From the NCBI RefSeq assembly GCF_002374855.1, contig NZ_NWVC01000001.1, positions 434,001-498,000 of the forward strand: a DNA stretch of 64,000 bases, given 5' to 3'. Origin of the DNA: Sphingomonas adhaesiva. GTDB taxonomy: Bacteria; Pseudomonadota; Alphaproteobacteria; Sphingomonadales; Sphingomonadaceae. Each line of letters starts with the position of its first letter. Position 1 is the stretch's first letter. The position numbers were made by a program, and so were the translations under genes. Positions 57,414 to 64,000 of this stretch are shown here, piece by piece. Under the pieces are notes generated by a model that saw nothing but the letters and a program-made list of their open reading frames with translations, did not search any database and had not been told where the DNA came from.

Positions 57414-58513
57414 GCGCTGTGCGTCGCGGTCCAGTCGCCGCGCGCGCTCCATGTCTCGGTGCTGCCGGTCACCGTGCAGCCCCGCGCGCCCGCCTCGATC
57501 CGGCCGATCGTGAACACCGTCTCGCCCGCCGCGGTCAGTTCCTCCGCCACCTGCGCCGCGTCATCGGCGGCGACGATCGCGACCATCCCGATCCCGCAGT
57601 TGAACGTGCGCGCCATTTCCTCCGGCTCGATCCCGCCCTGCGCCTGCAGGAACGCCATCAGCCGCGGCTGTTCCCAGGCATCGGCATCGACGACCGCATG
57701 CGCCTCACGCGGCAGCACGCGCGGGATGTTCTCCAACAGGCCACCGCCGGTGATATGCGCCAGCCCCTTGATGCGATGCGCCTTCAACAGCGGCAGCAGG
57801 CTTTTGACGTAGATGCGCGTCGGCGCCATCAGATGGTCGATCAGCAACCGGTCCCGATCGAACAGCGCGGGGCGATCCAGCTTCCACCCCTTGTCCGCCG
57901 CCAGCCGCCGGACCAGCGAGAAGCCGTTCGAATGCACCCCCGACGATGCCAGCCCCAGGATCACGTCGCCCGCGCCGATCGTCTGGCCGGTCAGCACGTC
58001 CCCGCGCTCCACCGCACCGACGCAGAACCCCGCCAGGTCGTAATCGCCCGCGGCGTACATGCCCGGCATCTCCGCGGTTTCCCCGCCGATCAGCGCGCAG
58101 CCCGCGATCCGGCACCCTTCGGCGATCGAGGCGACGACGCTCTCGGCGACGGCATTGTCGAGCTTACCGGTCGCGTAATAGTCCAGGAAGAACAGCGGCT
58201 CGGCGCCCTGCACGATCAGGTCGTTGGCGCACATCGCGACCAGGTCGATGCCGACGCCAGCGTGGCGACCCCATTCGATCGCCAGTTTCAGCTTGGTGCC
58301 GACGCCATCGTTGGCGGCGACCAGCAGCGGATCGGTGAACCCCGCCGCCTTCAGGTCGAAGAAGCCGCCGAACCCGCCCAGGTCGGCGTCGGCCCCCGGC
58401 CGCCGCGTCGCGCGCGCCAACGGCGCGATCGCGCGGACCAGCGCGTTGCCGGCGGCGATCGACACGCCCGCGCTCTCATAGGTGTAGGGCTCGTTGCGTC
58501 CTTCGGTGCTCAT
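57410..58513 (-). CDS. purM: Phosphoribosylformylglycinamidine cyclo-ligase
   Basis: Makes AIR from FGAM with ATP, step five of purine synthesis. The protein has 367 residues. Typical parts are [61 protein letters not shown], and [12 protein letters not shown], then [16 protein letters not shown]. The start is ATG 58513; the frame is open further upstream to 58849, which overlaps the divergent gene and is not used. It heads purM-purN-yjbR-membrane protein. Confidence 0.97.
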   Translation of the reverse strand: MSTEGRNEPYTYESAGVSIAAGNALVRAIAPLARATRRPGADADLGGFGGFFDLKAAGFTDPLLVAANDGVGTKLKLAIEWGRHAGVGIDLVAMCANDLIVQGAEPLFFLDYYATGKLDNAVAESVVASIAEGCRIAGCALIGGETAEMPGMYAAGDYDLAGFCVGAVERGDVLTGQTIGAGDVILGLASSGVHSNGFSLVRRLAADKGWKLDRPALFDRDRLLIDHLMAPTRIYVKSLLPLLKAHRIKGLAHITGGGLLENIPRVLPREAHAVVDADAWEQPRLMAFLQAQGGIEPEEMARTFNCGIGMVAIVAADDAAQVAEELTAAGETVFTIGRIEAGARGCTVTGSTETWSARGDWTATHSA

Positions 58514-58577
58514 GGCGGATGCGCCTAGCCACATCGCGCTTGGATTTCCACGCCTGCTTCGCCAAAAGACGCGCAAC

Positions 58578-59813
58578 ATGCGTGTCCGTCTTCCTGTCGC
58601 CCTGGCTTCGGCCGTTGCGGTCGCCGCGCTGGGCGCCGTTGCCGTCATGGCGCAGATCGACGGCGCCGATCGCGGCGTCGCCGCGGTCGACAGCTCCAAC
58701 GATTTCGAAGTCGCCGGCATCACCGTCGACACCAGCGGCCCCAATGCGGAGGCGGCGCGGCTCGCCGGCTGGCGCGAGGCGCAGCGCAAGGCGTTCGTGC
58801 AGCTGTCGCAGCGGCTGGGCGCGGGCGGCGGCGGCGCGGCCGACGGCACGCTCGATTCGATCGTCTCGGCGATCGTCGTCGATCGCGAACAGATCGGGCC
58901 GAATCGCTACATCGCGCGACTCGGCGTGCTGTTCGACCGCGCGCGCACCTCCGCGCTGCTGGGCGTATCCGCGTTCGTCAGCCGCTCGCCGCCGTTCGTC
59001 GTCGTGCCGGTGCAATGGTCGACCGGGGTGGGCACCACGTTCGAACAGCGCACCGTCTGGCAGGAGGCATGGGCACGCTTCCGCACCGGCGGCAGCACCA
59101 TCGACTATATCCGCCCGGCCGGCACCGGCCCGGACCCGCTGTTGCTCAATGTCGGGCAGACGCAGCGGCCGGACCGCGGCTGGTGGCGTGCGGTGATCGA
59201 CCAATATGGCGGCAGCGACGTGCTGATCCCCACCGTCCGCCTGTATCGCCAATGGCCCGGCGGCCCGGTGGTCGGCGTGTTCGAGGCACGCTACGGCCCC
59301 GACAATCGCCTGCTGCGCACCTTCACCCTGCGCGTCGGCAAGGCCGCCGGTCTGCCGGCGCTGCTGGACGAAGGCGTGCGACGGATGGACGCCGCCTATC
59401 AGGAAGGGCTGCGCGGCGGCTACCTGCGCGCCGACAGCGGGCTCAACCCGGTCATGCCGGTGGCGACGCCGACGCCCGGGCAGACGATCGACGACCTGCT
59501 CGACACGCTCGCCCCGCCGACGCCGTCGATCAGCATCACCGTTCAGTTCGACACCCCCGATGCGGGCGCGGTGACGGGCGGGGAGGCGGCGATGCGCGGC
59601 GTACCGGGCGTCGCCAGCGCCTCCACGACCAGCCTGGCGCTGGGCGGCGTCTCGCTGATGACGGTCGGCTATGCCGGCACGCCCGATGCCTTCCGCGCCG
59701 CGCTGGAGGCGCGCGGCTGGCAGGTGTTCGGCAACGGCACGACGATCCGCATCCGGCGCGCGCCCCAGTTGCTGCCCCCGGACGTCCGCGCGCCGGGATT
59801 GCCGGCCGGATGA
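58578..59813 (+). CDS. Exported DUF2066-like protein
   Basis: A 411-residue predicted periplasmic protein. A signal peptide ([26 protein letters not shown]) is followed by a domain with the DUF2066-like pattern of Ala-rich helix and Arg-Leu repeats ([22 protein letters not shown]), then a beta-rich middle and a C-terminal domain with a ferredoxin-like pattern ([40 protein letters not shown]). Family membership is judged by eye. ATG 58578 gives the signal peptide; an in-frame ATG at 58512 overlaps purM's start. The gene is followed without gap by the Hda-like gene, as in Pseudomonas-type loci where DUF2066 lies near purM and hda. Confidence 0.72.
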   Translation: MRVRLPVALASAVAVAALGAVAVMAQIDGADRGVAAVDSSNDFEVAGITVDTSGPNAEAARLAGWREAQRKAFVQLSQRLGAGGGGAADGTLDSIVSAIVVDREQIGPNRYIARLGVLFDRARTSALLGVSAFVSRSPPFVVVPVQWSTGVGTTFEQRTVWQEAWARFRTGGSTIDYIRPAGTGPDPLLLNVGQTQRPDRGWWRAVIDQYGGSDVLIPTVRLYRQWPGGPVVGVFEARYGPDNRLLRTFTLRVGKAAGLPALLDEGVRRMDAAYQEGLRGGYLRADSGLNPVMPVATPTPGQTIDDLLDTLAPPTPSISITVQFDTPDAGAVTGGEAAMRGVPGVASASTTSLALGGVSLMTVGYAGTPDAFRAALEARGWQVFGNGTTIRIRRAPQLLPPDVRAPGLPAG

Positions 59814-60433
59814 GCCAGATCGCGCTGCCGCTGGCATGGCAACCCGATGCGCGCGATGCCGAGTTTCTCGTCAGCCCTTCCAATGCCGTTGCCGTCGCGA
59901 TGCTCGATCGCTGGGCGACCTGGCCGGTGCGTACCGCCATCCTCGCCGGGCCGCCGCGGTCGGGGCGCTCGCTGCTGGGCCGCATCTTCGCCGCGCGCGC
60001 GGGCGCGCGGGTGATCGACGATGCCCATCGCGAACCGGAGGAGGCGGTGTTCCACGCCTGGAACCGCGCGCAGGAAACGGGCCGGCCGCTGCTGCTGATC
60101 GCCGACGACGCGCCGCCGACATGGCAGGTGGCGCTACCCGACCTTCGCTCTCGGCTTCATGCCAGCCCCACCGCCACGATCGCGCCGCCCGACGACGCGC
60201 TGATGACCGCGCTGTTCGAACACGGCTTCGCGCAGCGGCGGCTAGATGCGCGCGCCGATCTGATCGCATGGCTGGTCGCGCGGGTGGAACGTCGTCACGC
60301 TTCTGTCATCGACGCGATGGATAGGCTGGACAGCGCGGCACTCGCGGGCCGCCGGCGCCTGACCATCCCGCTGGCGCGCGAAACCCTGCACGCGGTGCCC
60401 GCCTTCACCGACCGGAGCGACGAGACGACATGA
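59810..60433 (+). CDS. Hda-like DnaA-homologue (regulatory inactivation of DnaA)
   Basis: A 207-residue protein resembling the AAA+ part of DnaA, as in Hda/HdaA that stimulates ATP hydrolysis on DnaA at the beta clamp. The N-terminus has a clamp-binding-type sequence QIALPL (residues 3-8). The P-loop reads GPPRSGRS, with Arg where Lys is normal; Walker B is VIDDAH. The C-terminal helical lid ends with [17 protein letters not shown] overlaps join it to the DUF2066-like gene before and ppk1 after. Function is inferred from architecture; the altered P-loop could mean weak ATP use. Confidence 0.82.
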   Translation: MSQIALPLAWQPDARDAEFLVSPSNAVAVAMLDRWATWPVRTAILAGPPRSGRSLLGRIFAARAGARVIDDAHREPEEAVFHAWNRAQETGRPLLLIADDAPPTWQVALPDLRSRLHASPTATIAPPDDALMTALFEHGFAQRRLDARADLIAWLVARVERRHASVIDAMDRLDSAALAGRRRLTIPLARETLHAVPAFTDRSDETT

Positions 60434-62619
60434 CCCGAACGCCGAAGATGGCGCGCCTCGATGCCGACGACGCGCTGGACGATCCGTTTCGCGATCGCGA
60501 CGGCGGGCGGTATTTCAACCGCGAACTGTCATGGCTGGCGTTCAACCGCCGCGTGCTGGACGAAGCATGCAACCGCGCGCATCCGCTGCTGGAACGGCTG
60601 CGCTTCCTGGCGATCTCTGGCGGGAACCTCGACGAATTCTTCATGGTCCGCGTCGCCGGGTTGAAGGGCCAGCAGATCCAGGACGTCGACGCGCGGTCCG
60701 CCGACGGCCTCACCCCCGGGCAACAGCTGAATGCCATCGTCGAGGAAGCCGACGCGCTGATGGCCAGCCAGCAGTCGGTATGGCGCGACATCCGCGCCGA
60801 ACTGGCGGAGGCGGGGATCCGCGTGCCGGGCCATCGCTCGCTCGACAGCGCGCTCGATGCCGATCAGCTGGCGTGGCTGGAAACGCATTTCCGCGAACAG
60901 CTGTTTCCCGTCATCACGCCTCAGGCGCTCGACCCCGCGCACCCGTTCCCGTTCCTGCCGAACAAGGGCATGGCGGTGATGTTCGATCTGGTGCGCCGTT
61001 CGGACCAGGAACCGATCCGCGAGCTTGTGATGCTCCCCGCCGCGATGCCGCGCTTCGTCCGGCTGCCGGGGGAGGGGGCGTGCTACATCGCGGTGGAATC
61101 GGTGCTCAAGCGGTTCTCGGGCTTGCTGTTCCCCGGTTATGACGTGCTGGGCGCCGCCGAATTCCGCGTCCTGCGCGACAGCGATATCGAGATCGAGGAG
61201 GAGGCCGAGGACCTTGTCCGCTATTTCGCCAACGCCATCAAGCGACGCCGGCGCGGGCGGGTGATCCGGCTTGAACTGGAAACCGGCATGCCGGACACGC
61301 TGGCGGCGGTGTTGCGCGATGAACTGGGCGGGGCCGACGCGATCGTCACCGAAACCGGCTCGCTGCTCGGCATCGGCGATCTGGCGCTGCTGGCGGACGA
61401 GGATCGCCCGGACCTGAAATTCGTGCCCTTCACCCCGCGCTTTCCCGAGCGCATCCGCGAATTCGGCGGCGATTGCTTCGCCGCGATCCGCGCCAAGGAC
61501 ATCGTCGTCCACCACCCGTATGAGACGTTCGACGTCGTCCTCGCCTTCCTGAAACAGGCTGCGAACGATCCCGACGTCGTCGCGATCAAGCAGACGCTGT
61601 ACCGCGCGGGCAAGCAATCTGCGGTCATCAACGCGCTGATCGCCGCGGCGGAAAACGGCAAGGCGGTGACCGCGGTGGTCGAGCTGAAGGCGCGCTTCGA
61701 CGAGGAGCAGAACCTGCAATGGGCGAGCGCGCTGGAGCGTGCCGGCGTGCAGGTCGTCTACGGCTTCATCGACTGGAAGACCCATGCCAAGGTCGCGATG
61801 GTCGTCCGGCGCGAGGGCGGGGTGTTCCGCAGCTATTGCCACTTCGGGACGGGCAACTACCACCCGGTCACCGCGCGCATCTACACCGACCTCAGCTTCT
61901 TCACCGCCGATCCGGCGATCGGGCGCGATGCGGCGCGGATGTTCAACTACATCACCGGCTATGTCGAGCCGGAGGATATGGAGACGGTGGTCCTCAGCCC
62001 GCGCTCGTTGCGCAAGAAGCTGATGGCCTGCATCGACGCCGAGATCGCCAACGCCCGCGCCGGTCGCCCCGCGGCGATCTGGGCGAAGATGAACTCGCTG
62101 GTCGACCCGACGATCATCGAGAAGCTGTACGAGGCGAGCGGCGCGGGGGTGGAGATCGAGCTGATCGTCCGCGGCATCTGCTGCCTGAAGCCGCGGGTGC
62201 CAGGGATGTCGGACAATATCCGCGTCACCTCGGTCGTCGGCCGCTTCCTGGAACACAGCCGCATCGCGGTGTTCGGCAACGGCGCGGCGCTGCCCAATGA
62301 CGGCGCGCTGGTCTATATCTCTTCCGCCGACTGGATGCCGCGCAATTTCGACCGCCGCGTCGAATATATGCTGCCGATCGACAATGAGACGGTGCACGAC
62401 CAGATCCTCGACCAGGTGATGGTCGCCAACCTGATCGACAACGAACAGAGCTGGGACCTGCAATCCGACGGCAGCTACGTGCGCATCCAGCCGCCCGCCG
62501 ACGCCAAGGGGTTCAACCTGCACCGATATTTCATGGTCAACCCTTCGCTGTCCGGCCGCGGTGCCGCGCTGGAGGCCGGCGTCGAGGTGCCGACCCTGTC
62601 GCTTCGGCGCCGGTCGTAG
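60430..62619 (+). CDS. ppk1: Polyphosphate kinase 1
   Basis: Makes polyphosphate from ATP. The protein has 729 residues. Domains run N-terminal ([35 protein letters not shown]), head, and two catalytic C-terminal domains with [28 protein letters not shown], and the phospho-His region [21 protein letters not shown]. The C-terminal part has [19 protein letters not shown]. It starts inside the Hda-like stop (ATGA) and is followed after 10 bases by ppx, its exopolyphosphatase partner. Confidence 0.96.
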   Translation: MTRTPKMARLDADDALDDPFRDRDGGRYFNRELSWLAFNRRVLDEACNRAHPLLERLRFLAISGGNLDEFFMVRVAGLKGQQIQDVDARSADGLTPGQQLNAIVEEADALMASQQSVWRDIRAELAEAGIRVPGHRSLDSALDADQLAWLETHFREQLFPVITPQALDPAHPFPFLPNKGMAVMFDLVRRSDQEPIRELVMLPAAMPRFVRLPGEGACYIAVESVLKRFSGLLFPGYDVLGAAEFRVLRDSDIEIEEEAEDLVRYFANAIKRRRRGRVIRLELETGMPDTLAAVLRDELGGADAIVTETGSLLGIGDLALLADEDRPDLKFVPFTPRFPERIREFGGDCFAAIRAKDIVVHHPYETFDVVLAFLKQAANDPDVVAIKQTLYRAGKQSAVINALIAAAENGKAVTAVVELKARFDEEQNLQWASALERAGVQVVYGFIDWKTHAKVAMVVRREGGVFRSYCHFGTGNYHPVTARIYTDLSFFTADPAIGRDAARMFNYITGYVEPEDMETVVLSPRSLRKKLMACIDAEIANARAGRPAAIWAKMNSLVDPTIIEKLYEASGAGVEIELIVRGICCLKPRVPGMSDNIRVTSVVGRFLEHSRIAVFGNGAALPNDGALVYISSADWMPRNFDRRVEYMLPIDNETVHDQILDQVMVANLIDNEQSWDLQSDGSYVRIQPPADAKGFNLHRYFMVNPSLSGRGAALEAGVEVPTLSLRRRS

Positions 62620-62629
62620 GCGGTCGGGA

Positions 62630-64000
62630 ATGGCCCTGCCGCTGACGCCGCGCCGCATCATGTCTGCCATCACCGGCTCGGGCGAGGAGCCGCGTACCGC
62701 GATCATCGATATCGGATCGAACTCGATCCGCCTCGTCGTCTATCAGGGGCCGCCGCGGCTGCCCGCGACGCTGTTCAACGAAAAGGTGCTGGCCGGCCTC
62801 GGCCGCAGCCTGGCGGCATCGGGGAAGATCGACGAACAGGCGATGGCGATGGCCGCCACCGCGCTGCACCGTTTCGCCGCGCTCGCCCGCGAGATGGCGG
62901 TCGTCAGCATCCGCACCGTCGCCACCGCCGCGGTGCGCGATGCCAGCAACGGCGCGGCACTGATCGCGATCGCCGAAGCCGCCGGCCTCACGGTCGAGAT
63001 CCTGCCGGGCGAGGAGGAGGCGCGCGCCGCGGGCATGGGCGTGCTGTCGGGCATCCCCGATGCCGACGGGATCGTCGGCGACCTGGGCGGCGGCAGCCTT
63101 GAACTGGTGCGGGTAAAGAACGGCGAGCTGTTGCAGCGCACGTCCTTCCCGCTTGGCGTCCTGCGCATCGGTGCGCTGCGCGAACGCGGCAAGCTCGCCG
63201 GCCATGTCCAGAAACTGCTGGCACAGCACGGCTGGATCGGCGCGGGAAAGGGGCTGCCGCTCTATCTGGTCGGCGGATCGTGGCGCGCGCTGGCGCGGCT
63301 CGACATGGAGGCGACGCGCTATCCGCTGCCCGTCATCCATCAATATGCGATGCCCCCCGCCAGTATCGCGCGGCTGCGCCGCACGCTGGCGCATGTCGGC
63401 AAGGCGCGCCTGAAGGCGATCCCCGGCCTGTCGGCCGGCCGCATCCCGACGCTGCTCGATGCCGCCGGATTGCTGTCGGCGCTGCTCGACCAGTTGCGCA
63501 GCAGCGGCACAATGGTGTCCGCCTACGGCCTGCGCGAGGGGTTGCTCTACGCCGCGCTGCCCGAGGATGTGCGCGCGCAGGATCCGCTGATCGTCGCCGC
63601 GCGCGACGAAGGGCGCCGCAGCGGGCGCTTTCCCGAACATGGCGACCTGCTCGCCGAATGGATCGCGCCGCTGTTCGGGGACGACAGCGCCGCCGATGCG
63701 CGCATCCGCATCGCCGCGTGCCAGCTGGCCGATGTGGGCTGGCGCGCCAATCCGGAATTCCGCGCCGAACGCGGGCTGGAAATCGCCATCCACGGCAATT
63801 GGGTGGGGATCGACGGTCGCGGGCGCGGCATGCTGGGGCAGGCGCTGTGGACCAGCCTGGGCGGCGATCTCACCAGCCCCGTGCCCTTGCCCGGACTGGC
63901 GGGGGAGGCCGACCTGCGCCGCGCGATGCGCTGGGGGTTGGCGATGCGGCTCGGCCAGCGGCTCAGCGGCGGGATCGCGGGGCCGCTGGAACGCTCGTCG
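62630..64000 (+). CDS. Ppx/GppA family exopolyphosphatase (3' end outside window)
   Basis: Hydrolyses polyphosphate or pppGpp; the subgroup is not decided, but position after ppk1 favours exopolyphosphatase. The visible 457 residues show AIIDIGSNSIRLVVYQG (phosphate-binding loop 1), a conserved ATAAVRDASNG region, and GIVGDLGGGSLELVRV (loop 2), all ASKHA-fold features. ATG 62630 follows the ppk1 stop by 10 bases; ATG 62660 is an alternative. The frame stays open to the window edge, so the gene is partial. Confidence 0.92.
   Translation, partial: MALPLTPRRIMSAITGSGEEPRTAIIDIGSNSIRLVVYQGPPRLPATLFNEKVLAGLGRSLAASGKIDEQAMAMAATALHRFAALAREMAVVSIRTVATAAVRDASNGAALIAIAEAAGLTVEILPGEEEARAAGMGVLSGIPDADGIVGDLGGGSLELVRVKNGELLQRTSFPLGVLRIGALRERGKLAGHVQKLLAQHGWIGAGKGLPLYLVGGSWRALARLDMEATRYPLPVIHQYAMPPASIARLRRTLAHVGKARLKAIPGLSAGRIPTLLDAAGLLSALLDQLRSSGTMVSAYGLREGLLYAALPEDVRAQDPLIVAARDEGRRSGRFPEHGDLLAEWIAPLFGDDSAADARIRIAACQLADVGWRANPEFRAERGLEIAIHGNWVGIDGRGRGMLGQALWTSLGGDLTSPVPLPGLAGEADLRRAMRWGLAMRLGQRLSGGIAGPLERSS

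Overview
The window is a G+C-rich (by eye well above 60%) alphaproteobacterial chromosome segment, most likely from Sphingomonas or a close relative. The evidence is a CckA hybrid kinase, a ChvG/ChvI two-component system in one operon with a regulatory-only PTS branch (short HprK, RapZ, EIIA, HPr), a PFxFATG[G/Y]-type single-domain response regulator, several exported peptidases, a large TonB-dependent receptor and dispersed palindromic repeats of a sphingomonad type. Genus is inferred, not proven. About 60 protein genes, one tRNA and one transposase remnant are supported. Coding density is very high and many neighbours overlap by ATGA or TTGA.

Layout. 1-4760: a TonB-dependent receptor, GFA-family protein and SDR oxidoreductase in one operon, divergent from an aldehyde dehydrogenase; this looks like an uptake and oxidation module. 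4800-6050: a decayed IS3-type transposase, tRNA-Pro(UGG) and two tandem paralogous small lipoproteins. 6225-15500: an exported M28 peptidase, EttA, a lone Uma2 nuclease-fold protein, a second M28 peptidase coupled to a NYN-LOTUS protein, GreB and a soluble lytic transglycosylase. 15596-22521: dapA, smpB, a DUF2062 protein, an M13 peptidase, cckA and the FAT GUY response regulator. 22577-22803: a MITE-like pair of inverted repeats. 22891-32607: S9 peptidase, ilvD, a lipoprotein, nnr, an RNA uracil methyltransferase, truA, fmt, recR and def. 32775-35727: rmuC, an AAA ATPase and a SpoU methyltransferase. 35757-41855: HPr, EIIA, RapZ, HprK, ChvG and ChvI on the minus strand, divergent from pckA. 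41905-46674: NfeD and SPFH proteins, guaB, a repeat-bearing gap of 578 bp and an RsmB-type methyltransferase. 46708-55852: a TPR protein, the envelope/ribosome operon lptD-surA-pdxA-rsmA, then pepA, holC, ndk and a GNAT. 55856-64000: a membrane protein, YjbR, purN and purM on one strand; a DUF2066-like protein, an Hda-like protein, ppk1 and a partial ppx on the other.

How the genes fit together. Most of the window is conserved housekeeping: translation and RNA modification, envelope assembly, purine and amino acid synthesis and central signalling. The most coherent regulatory unit is ChvI-ChvG-HprK-RapZ-EIIA-HPr beside pckA, which could link envelope or acid sensing and nitrogen-type PTS phosphorylation to gluconeogenesis. 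CckA beside a FAT GUY regulator places a cell-cycle kinase next to a general-stress-type regulator. No prophage, CRISPR array, defence island or clearly new multi-gene system was found. The less explained items are the ADN-repeat lipoprotein pair, the MITE-like element, the NYN-LOTUS/peptidase coupling, the RmuC-linked ATPase and the Arg-for-Lys P-loop in the Hda-like protein.
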